A DNA stretch of 64,000 nt from Flavobacterium hydatis. Lineage in GTDB: Bacteria; Bacteroidota; Bacteroidia; Flavobacteriales; Flavobacteriaceae. The notes below the pieces were generated by a model. The model was not told the origin of the DNA. It worked only from the letters and a program-made list of their open reading frames with translations, and did no database searches. Positions 54,701 to 62,927 of this stretch are shown here, piece by piece. The position numbers and the translations under genes were made by a program. Each line of letters starts with the position of its first letter. Position 1 is the stretch's first letter. Location of the stretch: positions 62,001 through 126,000 of the forward strand of contig NZ_JPRM01000027.1 of the NCBI RefSeq assembly GCF_000737695.1. Reading direction: 5' to 3'.

Positions 54701-54864
54701 GCATTGGTAGCGATGTACAACGACCTCTGGCAACTGTAATTGTTTACGGACTACTGTTCTCTACAATCTTAACATTATTTGTTTTACCCTCACTTTATTA
54801 TCTCATCGAGAAAAAATTTGATCAGGAAAATGAAGTAATACAACATGAAATCGATAATAAATAA
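51751..54864 (+). CDS. Heavy-metal RND efflux pump (CzcA-type)
   Basis: 1037 residues from MKQNIFETTIVKRWLILALF; the 13-residue longer frame is encoded by the octamer repeat and is rejected. Standard RND layout: TM1, porter loop (SVEAYPDIGDVTSQVVTQVPG, GLPGMHVMRSKSTFGLSMV), TM2-6, TM7, second loop, TM8-12 (FIALFGVAIQNGVIMISH). The family signature in TM4 reads AIDFGIIVDGAIVMMET. The DFG...DGA form is that of divalent-cation exporters (Czc/Ncc type), not the monovalent Cu/Ag type. Energised by protons; works with the adaptor upstream and TolC-like channel downstream. Confidence 0.94.
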   Translation: MKQNIFETTIVKRWLILALFLLLSLFGYYSWTQLSVEAYPDIGDVTSQVVTQVPGLAAEEVEQQITIPIERAINGLPGMHVMRSKSTFGLSMVTIVFDDGVEDYFARTRIQERLNDVELPYGATPGLDPLTSPTGEIYRYIIESKSHDLRELSELQEYTIIPRIKQVSGVADVTNFGGITTQYQVELDPRKIEQYGLSLSEVTETIEKNNANVGGSVINRGDQSYVVRGIGLVKNLKDIGRIVVKSVNGVPIYLNDIGTLKYGNLERKGALGYSDKRGADYSDNIEGIILLLKNQNPSVVLKGVNEAVDDLNKNYLPEGVQIHTFLDRTDLVDTTLTTVSHTLLEGMALVIIVLIVFLGSWRGALLVAITIPISLLIAFILMKLTNIPANLLSLGAIDFGIIVDGAIVMMETILKKREDNEEEELTERSVAERVKSVARPIFFATLIIITAYLPLFAFERVEKKLFTPMAFTVGYALFGALLVALLLIPGLAYFIYRKPQKMYHNKWLDKLTNAYHNRILKIMKTPKKVFAPLIGVLSLAFILTVMVGKDFLPPLDEGSIWLQVSLPPGITLEKSKEMSDTLRHRTLKHDEVTYMMVQAGRNDDGTDAWTPSHYECSIGLKPYSQWKSGKTKADLIKELAAEYATMPGYNVGFSQPMIDGVMDKISGAHSELVVKIYGEDYKETRRIAEDIIKTLQGVKGAVDLAIDQEPPLPQIQVIADRQKIAQYGLNVDDVSELIEVAMGGKAVSQIFIGNKVYDIITRYNEESRNNPEKIGNLMLTNSEGIKIPLSQVCDIKLNTGESTIAREMNKRHLTVRLNLRGTDLGSFLTEAQSKIEEKVKYDHEQFKIKWGGQFENQERAYSHLAIIVPLALALMFVLLYGAFGKFRQAGLLMSIVPLALFGGMLALNVRGMTLNVSSAVGFIALFGVAIQNGVIMISHINQLRKNGMDLLSAVTNGAKQRFRPVLMTATVAVLGLLPASLATGIGSDVQRPLATVIVYGLLFSTILTLFVLPSLYYLIEKKFDQENEVIQHEIDNK

Positions 54865-54875
54865 AACGATACATT

Positions 54876-56168
54876 ATGATTAAAAATATAAAACATAAAT
54901 GGGTAATTCTTTTGTTACTGCTGAATATTTCGGTAGTAACAAATGCTCAGATCGATACCACATTTACTAGTATAAAAATAAGCTATTCTGATTTTCTGTC
55001 ATTAGTTAATAAAAACAATTTAGACTATGCAGCCGAAAAGTTTAATGTAAATATAGCCGAAGCTAATCTAGAAGCATCTAAAGTTTTTCCTGATCCTGAA
55101 CTCGCTATTGGTGCAAGTGATAACGGGCAACGCAGGATGCAAATGGGTTATGGTTTTTCGTCTCAATTAAGTTGGACATTAGAACTTGGCGGAAAACGTA
55201 ATGCACGCATAAATGTAGCTAAAAGTACAAACGAACTCACAAAAGCTTTACTAGAAGATTATTTTCGGAATCTACGTGCCGATGCTACTTTAAATTATTT
55301 AACCAGCTTAAAGCAAAAGGAAATTTTTAAGGTGCAATTAAACTCTTATACTATTCTTAAAAATATAGCTGTTGCAGATAGTATTCGGTTTAAATTGGGT
55401 AGCATAACCGAAATTGATGCTCGCCAGAGTAAACTCGAAGCCAACGCTATGCTAAATGAAGTGTACCAAAGTGAAGCTGATTGGAAAACAGCTTTATTAG
55501 AACTGGGTACAATGGTTGGGAATCAAAAAGCAGATACATTGTATTCGTCTTCCGGCGATTTAGCCAAGTTTGACCGTTTATTTGATTTAAATGAACTTAT
55601 AATTTCTGCCGAAAATAACCGAGCTGATTTGTTGGCTGCGCTTAAAAACAAAAATGTTTCACAGGATATTTTAAAATTAGCCAAAGCAAATAGAGTTCTC
55701 GACCTAGGAGTAAATATGGGAGTAGAAAGCGCCTCGGTAGTAACCAATAGTGTTGCACCTACTCCATCTACGGCAGGCATTTCGGGAGGTATTAGTATTC
55801 CTCTTAAATTTTCTAATCGAAATAAAGGCGAATTAAAAGCAGCTGAATTTAGTGTGCAACAAGCCGATGTATTGTACAAACAAACAGAGCTACAAATCCA
55901 GATAGAAGTACGAAAAGCATGGTTTAATTATCTCACCACACAAAAACAAGTACGTCAATTTAATACTGGTTTATTAGCCGATGCGCAACGTTTACTCGAT
56001 GGAAAAGTTTATAGCTACAAACGTGGAGAAACAAGTTTACTCGAGGTATTAAACGCACAACGAACGTATAATGAAACTCAACTTAATTATTATGAAACCC
56101 TATATAATTATGCTGCATCACTTGTTGAACTAGAGAAAGCAGCAGGAATTTGGGATATTAATTTTTAA
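54876..56168 (+). CDS. TolC-family outer-membrane channel (CusC/CzcC-like)
   Basis: 430 residues with signal peptide (VVTNAQ). Two OEP repeats: NLDYAAEKFNVNIAEANLEASKVFPDPELAIG ... LRADATLNYLTSLKQKEIFKVQLNSY, and LLAALKNKNVSQDILKLAKANRVLDLGVNMGVE ... EVRKAWFNYLTTQKQVRQF...YKRGETSLLEVLNAQRTYNETQLNYYE. Forms the outer-membrane exit duct of the RND pump. Starts 11 nt after the pump gene. Confidence 0.93.
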   Translation: MIKNIKHKWVILLLLLNISVVTNAQIDTTFTSIKISYSDFLSLVNKNNLDYAAEKFNVNIAEANLEASKVFPDPELAIGASDNGQRRMQMGYGFSSQLSWTLELGGKRNARINVAKSTNELTKALLEDYFRNLRADATLNYLTSLKQKEIFKVQLNSYTILKNIAVADSIRFKLGSITEIDARQSKLEANAMLNEVYQSEADWKTALLELGTMVGNQKADTLYSSSGDLAKFDRLFDLNELIISAENNRADLLAALKNKNVSQDILKLAKANRVLDLGVNMGVESASVVTNSVAPTPSTAGISGGISIPLKFSNRNKGELKAAEFSVQQADVLYKQTELQIQIEVRKAWFNYLTTQKQVRQFNTGLLADAQRLLDGKVYSYKRGETSLLEVLNAQRTYNETQLNYYETLYNYAASLVELEKAAGIWDINF

Positions 56169-56184
56169 AATAATACAGATAACA

Positions 56185-56844
56185 ATGAGAAATACATATA
56201 CAATTTGCATCATGCTTTTTTTTATACTTAAAATTAGCGCACAACAAGATGGTCTTACTTTTGGGATAAGCGGTGGTATAAACTGGACATCATTAATGGG
56301 AAAAAACATTGACAGTTTATCTAATGATAGTTCTCAAAAAAGTTTAATCGGACAATCAATCGGAATTACACTCGACAATAAAACATCAAAATATTTCGGA
56401 CTAAAACATGAACTATTTTATAGCCAGAGAGTATTGTCTATCAAAATTGATGACGGAATAAACCCTGAATTCTCCAGTAAATTTAAACGTCAGTATATTG
56501 ATATATTTCCTGTGAGTCCAAGTTTTTACTACAAAGGAATACAAGTTTATGCAGGACCTTATTTAGGCGTTTTATTAAATGCATCGATTCAGCGTAAAGA
56601 TGCTGATGGAAATCTATATACCGATAAATCAATTTATGGTTCTGGTGAAGCTCCAAGTAATTATAGTCAGAAAATGGATGCCGGATTTGTTGCTGGTTTA
56701 AACTACGAACTCTCAAATGGAATTAATATTGGCGGAAGATTTATTCGTGGCTTTGTACCAATAATAGAAAATGCCAATACCAAACAACAATGGAAGATTT
56801 ACAATGAAAGCTTTTTTGTTACAATAGGATATAGTTTTTTCTGA
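56185..56844 (+). CDS. Outer-membrane beta-barrel protein (PorT-like fold)
   Basis: 219 residues with signal peptide (LKISAQ). Begins LTFGISGGINWTSLMGK and continues GIQVYAGPYLGVLLNAS, AGFVAGLNYELSNGINIGGRFIRGF and ESFFVTIGYSFF, typical of eight-strand PorT/OmpA-like barrels of Bacteroidota with an aromatic last residue. Sixteen nt after the TolC gene, so the last member of the efflux operon. Role in metal resistance unknown. Confidence 0.8.
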   Translation: MRNTYTICIMLFFILKISAQQDGLTFGISGGINWTSLMGKNIDSLSNDSSQKSLIGQSIGITLDNKTSKYFGLKHELFYSQRVLSIKIDDGINPEFSSKFKRQYIDIFPVSPSFYYKGIQVYAGPYLGVLLNASIQRKDADGNLYTDKSIYGSGEAPSNYSQKMDAGFVAGLNYELSNGINIGGRFIRGFVPIIENANTKQQWKIYNESFFVTIGYSFF

Positions 56845-56887
56845 GGTACTAAGGTTCTGAGAGGCAAAGGGACAAAGGTTTCTTGTA
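56845..56887. repeat. Octamer array after the barrel gene (inverted)
   Basis: On the minus strand: CTTTGTCC CTTTGCCT CTCAGAAC CTTAGTAC. It begins directly at the barrel gene's stop codon. Confidence 0.7.
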
Positions 56888-57015
56888 TTGCGAATAAAAA
56901 AGGATCATAGGTTTTCTGTAGAGGCGCACCGCAGTGCATCTTCAATAGATATTAAAGATTAAAATCTTTGCGTCCTTTACGTAAACCTTTGCGCACTTTG
57001 CGGTTAATTTTTTTT
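56888..57015. repeat. Hairpin-cored intergenic element, copy 3 (inverted)
   Basis: Reverse-complement match to the 27.8-kb pair: ATAGGTTTTCTGTAGAGGCG, core GCACCGCAGTGC, ATTAAAGATTAAAATCTTTG, then CGTCCTTTACGTAAACCTTT and GCGCACTTTGCGGTTAA. Confidence 0.75.
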
Positions 57016-57029
57016 TTGCCACAGATTAA

Positions 57030-57420
57030 AGTTTTTTCACCATTAAGAAATTAAGAAAAATGAAGCTTAATTTTATTATTAAGAGCTCCGGCGGAGCGTA
57101 ATATTTATAGCAAATACATACATTATCCTTGGTAAAGCTCCAGCGGAGCGATATCTATATTTATCTTTTGATTATAATATGCCACCCCGATGGGGTTCTT
57201 TAAAAAAATTAAAATTTTCTATAAACATGGCGTCCCGCTGGGACTTGTTCTTAATGAATCTTAATACCTTAATGGTGAAAATTTATTTTAAAACTTTGCG
57301 TCCTTTGCGTTAATCCTTGCGCACCTTGCGGTTAAGTTCCTTTTCCATAATTAAGAAAGCCACTAAAAAATTAAGTTACGACTCCTAATTTTCTTAATGG
57401 CTTAATGGATAAAATTTTAT
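57030..57420. repeat. CTTAAT-type arms and four mini-hairpins
   Basis: Four 5-bp (or 4-bp) stems with 3-nt loops follow at ~47-52-bp spacing: GCTCC-GGC-GGAGC (57085-57097), GCTCC-AGC-GGAGC (57137-57149), CCCC-GAT-GGGG (57185-57195), GTCCC-GCT-GGGAC (57232-57244). They are flanked by inverted CACCATTAAGAAATTAAG / CTTAATACCTTAATGGTG arms (57039-, to ~57279), another CGCAAAG-type array in inverse (57293-57335) and a further CTTAATGG hairpin to 57415. No gene in this 588-bp gap. Confidence 0.7.
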
Positions 57421-57432
57421 TTAGACCGAAGA

Positions 57433-58815
57433 CTAATATGACATTTCTTCTTCTAGTACTTTTGGTGCTGGAACAGCTTTAGAAGCTACTTTAGGCGTTG
57501 GGGCTGCTTTTCCTTTTTTGCTGAATTTTTGTTTTCCCCACCAAATTAAAAATCCTGTGATTGGTAAACTGGCGCAAATTAAACTAGCGAAAAAAGCTAA
57601 AAACTTTCCTGTAAGTCCCAAGACTGCACCTACGTGAATATCATAATTCATTCGGCGTATTTTATCTGGAACGCTGGCATCTTCATACCTTCCAGAAAAA
57701 GGGGTTTTGATTGTAATGTCTTTGAGTGATTGCTGATCGAAACTATAACGATCCATATTATAAAACGTATGGCTTTTTTTATAAACAAAAGCTCCAATAG
57801 GATCTGATGGTTTTTCGGGCATTGATATTAAAATTCCGACTGCCTGCGGGCTTTCTTTAACTAATTTCAGCATTACTTTATCAACTGTAGAAACATGAAA
57901 TACCTTAACGTTTGTAGTATCTGATTTAGGTGAATCTCTGTTTTCTACCAATGGTTTCCCGCCAGAAGTTACCCAATACAATGATTTACTAAACCAGCCA
58001 AAACTCCAAACTAATCCTGTAAGCGAAATAATCAATAGAAAAAACATGCTGTAAAATCCTAATACATTGTGCATATCATAATTTACACGTTTAAAACTAG
58101 CCGACCATTTTATTTTAAAACTCTTATCACGGATAGATTTAATCCATTTTGTTGGCCACCATAAAACTATTCCGGTAATTAATATTACTACGAATATTAA
58201 AATAGCAACTCCTACAATCGGACGACCAATATCATAAGGCAACCATAAAGCACGGTGTCCGTTAAGCATGAATCTAAAAAAATCGGGGTCTTCTCTAGAA
58301 ATCGCTTTTACATTAAGAACTTGTCCTGTATAAGGATTCATATACACATTAAAAGTAGTACCGCTTCGTCTTTTTTTACGTTTTGGTTCTTTATCTTTAG
58401 GCTTATCATTTGAAGCTAGATTACCAGCTTTTGCTTGTTTTTTCTCTTTTTGAGCTTCTTCTACCTTTCCTTCATTATCTTCTTTCTTTTCTTTTTTAGC
58501 AACAAAATATCCAACAATTGCTGCTTCGTCTTTATCTCCAAAAGTAACACTAGTGGCTTTTTTGCCTTTCATTTCCTTGTCGGCAATACTTATAAGTTGC
58601 GATGGTAACAAATAAGCTTTTTCTTGTGGAGTAACAAAACGCCAATCCTCGATAAAATCTTTTATTTCGTGCTCAAAAACATACATGCAGCCCGTAAGAC
58701 TGACAATTACCACAATAATTCCAGAGCCTAATCCTAGCCACAAATGCAGCCATGCCGCAGTGCGCTTGAAAAGTGACTTTTTACTTTTTTTCTTTTTTTG
58801 GGTAGTGGTAGACAT
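57433..58815 (-). CDS. PepSY-associated TM protein (PiuB-like)
   Basis: 460 residues from MSTTTQKKKKSKKSLFKRTAAWLH (ATG 58815). Membrane helix 1 with FKRTAAWLHLWLGLGSGIIVVIVSLTG, a PepSY segment (MNPYTGQVLNV), HRALWLPYDIGRPIVGVAILIFVVILITGIVLWWP, DMHNVLGFYSMFFLLIISLTGLVWSF and a last helix with DIHVGAVLGLTGKFLAFFASL. The paired His residues in helices suggest heme or metal contacts, and homologues are linked to iron uptake or reduction. An unusual ~45-residue Lys/Glu-rich insert (~115-160) breaks the periplasmic domain. The C-terminal Ala/Pro/Lys tail is also atypical. Confidence 0.87.
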   Translation of the reverse strand: MSTTTQKKKKSKKSLFKRTAAWLHLWLGLGSGIIVVIVSLTGCMYVFEHEIKDFIEDWRFVTPQEKAYLLPSQLISIADKEMKGKKATSVTFGDKDEAAIVGYFVAKKEKKEDNEGKVEEAQKEKKQAKAGNLASNDKPKDKEPKRKKRRSGTTFNVYMNPYTGQVLNVKAISREDPDFFRFMLNGHRALWLPYDIGRPIVGVAILIFVVILITGIVLWWPTKWIKSIRDKSFKIKWSASFKRVNYDMHNVLGFYSMFFLLIISLTGLVWSFGWFSKSLYWVTSGGKPLVENRDSPKSDTTNVKVFHVSTVDKVMLKLVKESPQAVGILISMPEKPSDPIGAFVYKKSHTFYNMDRYSFDQQSLKDITIKTPFSGRYEDASVPDKIRRMNYDIHVGAVLGLTGKFLAFFASLICASLPITGFLIWWGKQKFSKKGKAAPTPKVASKAVPAPKVLEEEMSY

Positions 58816-58877
58816 GTTTTTGAAATCTATAAAAATTAAATAATTAAAAACCACTTGCTCTAAAAGCAAAAGGTTAG

Positions 58878-59342
58878 CAAAAAATAATATACTTTATAAG
58901 TTTAAAAGAATATGAATTTATATTAGACGAAGTACAATTAAAGGCTTCACTTGAAATAGATAGAACAAATCCGCCTTTGGAAGTTATAAATCTTGATCTG
59001 AAAAGACTAGACTTATCTCAAATAAAAATTGAAGATTTGTTTGATTTAATTGCTACAGATAGTGCAAAAATTATATCATTCATTCTCATTAAGTTAGAAA
59101 AATATTTAAATAAAAAAGAGGTACAAGAATACCCAAAAGGATATGAACCTGATGAAGCTGATGACAATATCAAGGTACTTCCCTTTTATAAAAACTTTTT
59201 AATTCCATATTTTATAGAATATTATTATTTAAAAAATAAACCAGAAGAATTATGTAGTTATTTACTGAGTCTTAGAACTCCAGCAGCGAAAAAATATGAT
59301 AAAGAATTAAAGTCCATTTATAAAAAAATCAATTCTTTGTAA
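58878..59342 (+). pseudogene. ORF without ATG, possible 5'-truncated gene
   Basis: The frame is open from the TAG at 58875-58877 to the stop at 59342 (~154 codons) and contains no ATG at all; the first candidate start is TTG 58977. Residues on both sides of that TTG look equally protein-like (ISLKEYEFILDEVQLKASLE, then LEVINLDLKRLDLSQIKIED, YKNFLIPYFIEYYYLKNKPE), so a start at 58977 is not obviously right. Either a non-ATG start is used or the 5' end was lost. No family recognised. Ends at a terminator shared with parC. Confidence 0.45.
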
Positions 59343-59390
59343 TTTTTTTAATTCCATAATTAGAGTTGTTAATTTCAAATAAATTTATCC

Positions 59391-59426
59391 AAAAAAAAAA
59401 ACGCTAAGATATCTTAGCGTTTTTTG
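59391..59426. terminator. Bidirectional terminator downstream of parC
   Basis: ACGCTAAGATATCTTAGCGT, a perfect palindrome, flanked by A10 and T5, between the convergent 58.9-kb ORF and parC. Confidence 0.88.
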
Positions 59427-59434
59427 TATTTATA

Positions 59435-62158
59435 TTATTCTAAAACTAAACCAATTTGTCCATCGTCATCTAGTTCTGTTTCGACTGAATCATCATCGGA
59501 TATCTCTCGTTTTTCAGGAACTTCTTCTACAGGTTCATCATAAGGCAACGGATCCAATAAGTTAACTTGCTTTAATTTATCACTTGTTAATTGGTTACCT
59601 AAAGCTTTAAAGCCTTTTACAGCTATAAAATCTTCGATATCTACATACAAATTATCTTTTTGAACTCCTTTTACTTTCGTGAAAACTAATTCGGCTACAG
59701 GGCGATAATCAGTCGCAACAATTTCTAACTGAGAATTAGGGTGCTCCGTAATAAAAATTTCTTCTTTATTTTCTGTCTCAACCAAGAAACGCTTAATATA
59801 ATAACGTTCTTTTTCGCCATCAAAATAAATTGCCGAAATTGGTTTTTTAGGATTCCATTTTTCCAAAACAATCATATCTTCATCAAAATGAGTAGATAAT
59901 TCTGGAATAATAACCTTCAGTTTTCCTGTCTGACTGATGATTAATATCTTATCACTTGGTTTAAATTCTCCTAACAATTCCCCTCGTGCATCTACATTCA
60001 GACGTTTTACAGTATCATCAAACCAAACTTTTCTTGGTAATAAAGTAGAAATTCCTTTCTCTTTAAGTTCGATTTTCTTAATTGGATATTTGGTAACCAA
60101 ATTCCCTTTTGAACCTCTTCCTTTAATAGCTAATTTGGCAAAATCAATATCGAATTTCAATTTTTTAATCGTTCCTACCTGACGCAATAAAATAGTAATT
60201 ACCTCAGCTTCTCCGTTTGGATTATGCGAAAAGTAAACTACTTGCGAACCTGCAGTTTCATTGGTTAAATCATACGCTTTATCACGTGTAACACCCGAAA
60301 CATTAAAACGTTTTATATACGAAGGCCCTGATTTTCCGTCACGATACATCATATTATAAATTGTACGTTTATCGCTCTTATCAAAAATAGCAACGTGTAT
60401 AATATCTTTACCTACAAATGTCTTAGCATCAACTTTTGTAATTATCATTTTACCATCTCGTAAAAACACAATTACATCATCAATATCCGAACAATCAGTT
60501 AAATACTCATCTTTTTTCAAGCTGGTTCCTACAAAACCTTCTTCGCGGTTTACATATAGTTTTGTGTTACGTAAAACTACTTTTGTAGCCTCAACATTAT
60601 CAAAAACACGAAGTTCTGTCTGACGTTCGCGACCTTTACCATATTTCTCTTTTAATTTGGCAAAATAAGCAATCGCAAAATCTGTTAAGTTTTCCAGATT
60701 GTATTCAACTTCCTTCATTTCATCTTCTAACTTAGCTATAAAATCATCGGCTTTATCAGAATCAAAACGGGTAATACGAATCATCGGGATTTGAGTCAAA
60801 CGTTGTAAATCATCATCATTGATGTCTCTGACAAATGATTTTTTGAAAGGCTCAAATCGGTCATATAAATATTTATATAATGTTTCTCTATCAGAATACA
60901 ATTTGAAATCAATGTACATTTCCTCACGAATGAAGATTTTTTCTAAAGTAGAAAAATGCCATTTGTTTTTTAATTCCTCTAATTGAATTTCTAATTCTTG
61001 TCGAAGCAAATCGACCGTTCTGTTTGTTGAAATTTTCAACATCGCAGAAACTCCAATAAACAATGGTTTGTTATCCTCAATAACGCAACCTAAAGGCGCA
61101 ACAGAAGTTTCGCAAGCTGTAAATGCAAACAATGCATCAATTGTTTTATCTGGTGAAACTCCTGGAAAAAGGTGAATCAAAATCTCAACATCGGCCGCAG
61201 TATTATCTTCAATTTTCTTGATTTTGATTTTGCCTTTCTCATTGGCTTTCAAAATACTATCAATTAAAGTAGTTGTATTGGTCGAAAACGGAATTTGTGT
61301 AATTACAAGTGTATTCTTGTCTAATTGTGCAATTTTGGCACGTACGCGAACTCGTCCGCCACGCATTCCATCATTGTAATTAGAAATATCTGCAATACCC
61401 TGAGTCATAAAATCAGGGTATAATGTAAACGGTTTTCCTTTAAGAATTTTTATCGAAGCATCGATTAATTCATTAAAGTTATGTGGTAATACTTTTGTAG
61501 AAAGTCCTACCGCAATACCTTCGGCTCCTTGTGCCAAAAGCAACGGGAATTTTACCGGAAGGTTATTCGGTTCTGCACGACGACCATCGTATGAAACGCC
61601 CCAATCGGTAATTTTTGGTGAGTATAAAACCTCCAAAGCAAATTTAGATAAACGTGCCTCGATATAACGCGAAGCTGCAGCACCATCTCCTGTTAAGATG
61701 TTACCCCAGTTTCCCTGACAATCTATCAATAAATCTTTTTGACCAATTTGTACCATCGCATCACCAATACTCGCATCTCCGTGAGGGTGATACTGCATGG
61801 TGTGACCTACAACATTGGCAACTTTATTATAACGACCATCATCCAGCTCCTTAAGTGAGTGCATAATACGACGCTGTACAGGCTTAAATCCGTCTTCGAT
61901 AGCAGGAACAGCACGTTCAAGAATTACGTATGAAGCATAATCCAAGAACCAGTCTTTGTACATTCCGGTAACTTTGGTAATAGTATCACCGCTGTCTTCG
62001 TTATTATCGTAAAAATGTTCTCCTTCAAAAGATTTAGCATCTACATCGATAATTTCCTCAGATTCATTCTCGTCTTGATTGTCATCAAAAGAGTTCGTAT
62101 CCTCCGAATTATTTTCTTCGTTATCTGGAATTATGTTATCGTCTTCTTCGTCTTTCAT
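59435..62158 (-). CDS. parC: DNA topoisomerase IV subunit A
   Basis: 907 residues. DNA-cleaving subunit that works with ParE to decatenate chromosomes. An acidic, disordered N-terminal extension (~1-55) precedes the catalytic core. Catalytic Tyr165 in AAASRYIEARL; QRDR segment YHPHGDASIGDAM (124-135); QGNWGNILTGDGAAAS; IPFSTNTTTL tower region; coiled coil ~450-520; C-terminal beta-pinwheel blades with the GRGSKGNLVTKYP box. The tail is again Asp/Glu-rich. Named ParC rather than GyrA from its pairing with parE upstream. Length is typical of Bacteroidota ParC. Confidence 0.95.
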   Translation of the reverse strand: MKDEEDDNIIPDNEENNSEDTNSFDDNQDENESEEIIDVDAKSFEGEHFYDNNEDSGDTITKVTGMYKDWFLDYASYVILERAVPAIEDGFKPVQRRIMHSLKELDDGRYNKVANVVGHTMQYHPHGDASIGDAMVQIGQKDLLIDCQGNWGNILTGDGAAASRYIEARLSKFALEVLYSPKITDWGVSYDGRRAEPNNLPVKFPLLLAQGAEGIAVGLSTKVLPHNFNELIDASIKILKGKPFTLYPDFMTQGIADISNYNDGMRGGRVRVRAKIAQLDKNTLVITQIPFSTNTTTLIDSILKANEKGKIKIKKIEDNTAADVEILIHLFPGVSPDKTIDALFAFTACETSVAPLGCVIEDNKPLFIGVSAMLKISTNRTVDLLRQELEIQLEELKNKWHFSTLEKIFIREEMYIDFKLYSDRETLYKYLYDRFEPFKKSFVRDINDDDLQRLTQIPMIRITRFDSDKADDFIAKLEDEMKEVEYNLENLTDFAIAYFAKLKEKYGKGRERQTELRVFDNVEATKVVLRNTKLYVNREEGFVGTSLKKDEYLTDCSDIDDVIVFLRDGKMIITKVDAKTFVGKDIIHVAIFDKSDKRTIYNMMYRDGKSGPSYIKRFNVSGVTRDKAYDLTNETAGSQVVYFSHNPNGEAEVITILLRQVGTIKKLKFDIDFAKLAIKGRGSKGNLVTKYPIKKIELKEKGISTLLPRKVWFDDTVKRLNVDARGELLGEFKPSDKILIISQTGKLKVIIPELSTHFDEDMIVLEKWNPKKPISAIYFDGEKERYYIKRFLVETENKEEIFITEHPNSQLEIVATDYRPVAELVFTKVKGVQKDNLYVDIEDFIAVKGFKALGNQLTSDKLKQVNLLDPLPYDEPVEEVPEKREISDDDSVETELDDDGQIGLVLE

Positions 62159-62193
62159 TTTTATGCTGAATTTATTTTCAGTATTAATAAATT

Positions 62194-62823
62194 TTAATTT
62201 TTTATATAACCTTTATGCTTTAGAAAGTCATATTCTTTATTTTCTGCCTCTACATCTTCATCACCTTCTTCTACAAAAAGCTTAATTCCGAATTTCTTAA
62301 ATAATCGATCCATATCTGAATAGCAATATTTTTGAAATCCATCCAAATTACTAGAATTTCTGCCATAAGCACAACTTATACAAAACTCGTTATAACCAAC
62401 AATTCGATTTTTACTATCTCTAAATAAAATCATATGCCGTGGTTTATAACAATCTGCCGGAGTTTCTCCCGTATTACAAGTATCAGAGATAATTAAATTC
62501 AGAAGTTCTTTCTCCTGAATTTTATTCAAAATAACTCTCTCTTGTATCATTGTACTATCAAAAGTTAATTTATAATTATCGACTAATATTTTATTAAATG
62601 AATGTTTACCATTAACTGTTGTGGTATCCCAAACCATCCTATTGTAATAAGATACTATCTCAATTTTAGAAAAATTTTTTAATGGAAGATCTCTCTTTTT
62701 AATTACGTTATTTACTGATTTAACAACTTTCTCTCCTGTCATATCAATTGGAGTTTCTGTCTTCTCTTTTTTACAAGAAATCAAAACTAAAATGGTGGTA
62801 ATAAAAAATATTATTTTCTTCAT
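62194..62823 (-). CDS. Lipoprotein of unknown function between parE and parC
   Basis: 209 residues. Lipoprotein signal MKKIIFFITTILVLISC (Cys17). The mature part has several cysteines (SDTCNTGETPADCYKPRH, FCISCAYG, KYCYSDM) that may form disulfides or bind metal, and ends in a charged tail (EEGDEDVEAENKEYDF). No family recognised. Lies in the same orientation 35 nt upstream of parC and ~104 bp after parE, so it is likely part of their transcript though unrelated in function. Confidence 0.75.
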   Translation of the reverse strand: MKKIIFFITTILVLISCKKEKTETPIDMTGEKVVKSVNNVIKKRDLPLKNFSKIEIVSYYNRMVWDTTTVNGKHSFNKILVDNYKLTFDSTMIQERVILNKIQEKELLNLIISDTCNTGETPADCYKPRHMILFRDSKNRIVGYNEFCISCAYGRNSSNLDGFQKYCYSDMDRLFKKFGIKLFVEEGDEDVEAENKEYDFLKHKGYIKN

Positions 62824-62858
62824 TCAATTAATTTATCTTAATCAATTATAAAGAACCT

Positions 62859-62883
62859 ATTTCGTCATCAGTGTTGACGAAAT
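62859..62883. repeat. Hairpin after parE
   Basis: ATTTCGTCA / TGACGAAAT, 9-bp stem and 7-nt loop, without a T-run on the minus strand. It may be a weak terminator or an mRNA-stabilising hairpin between parE and the lipoprotein gene. Confidence 0.5.
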
Positions 62884-62927
62884 TCAAAATTTTTCAATTC
62901 CCGCAACACTGTTGTGTATTTTTAAAA

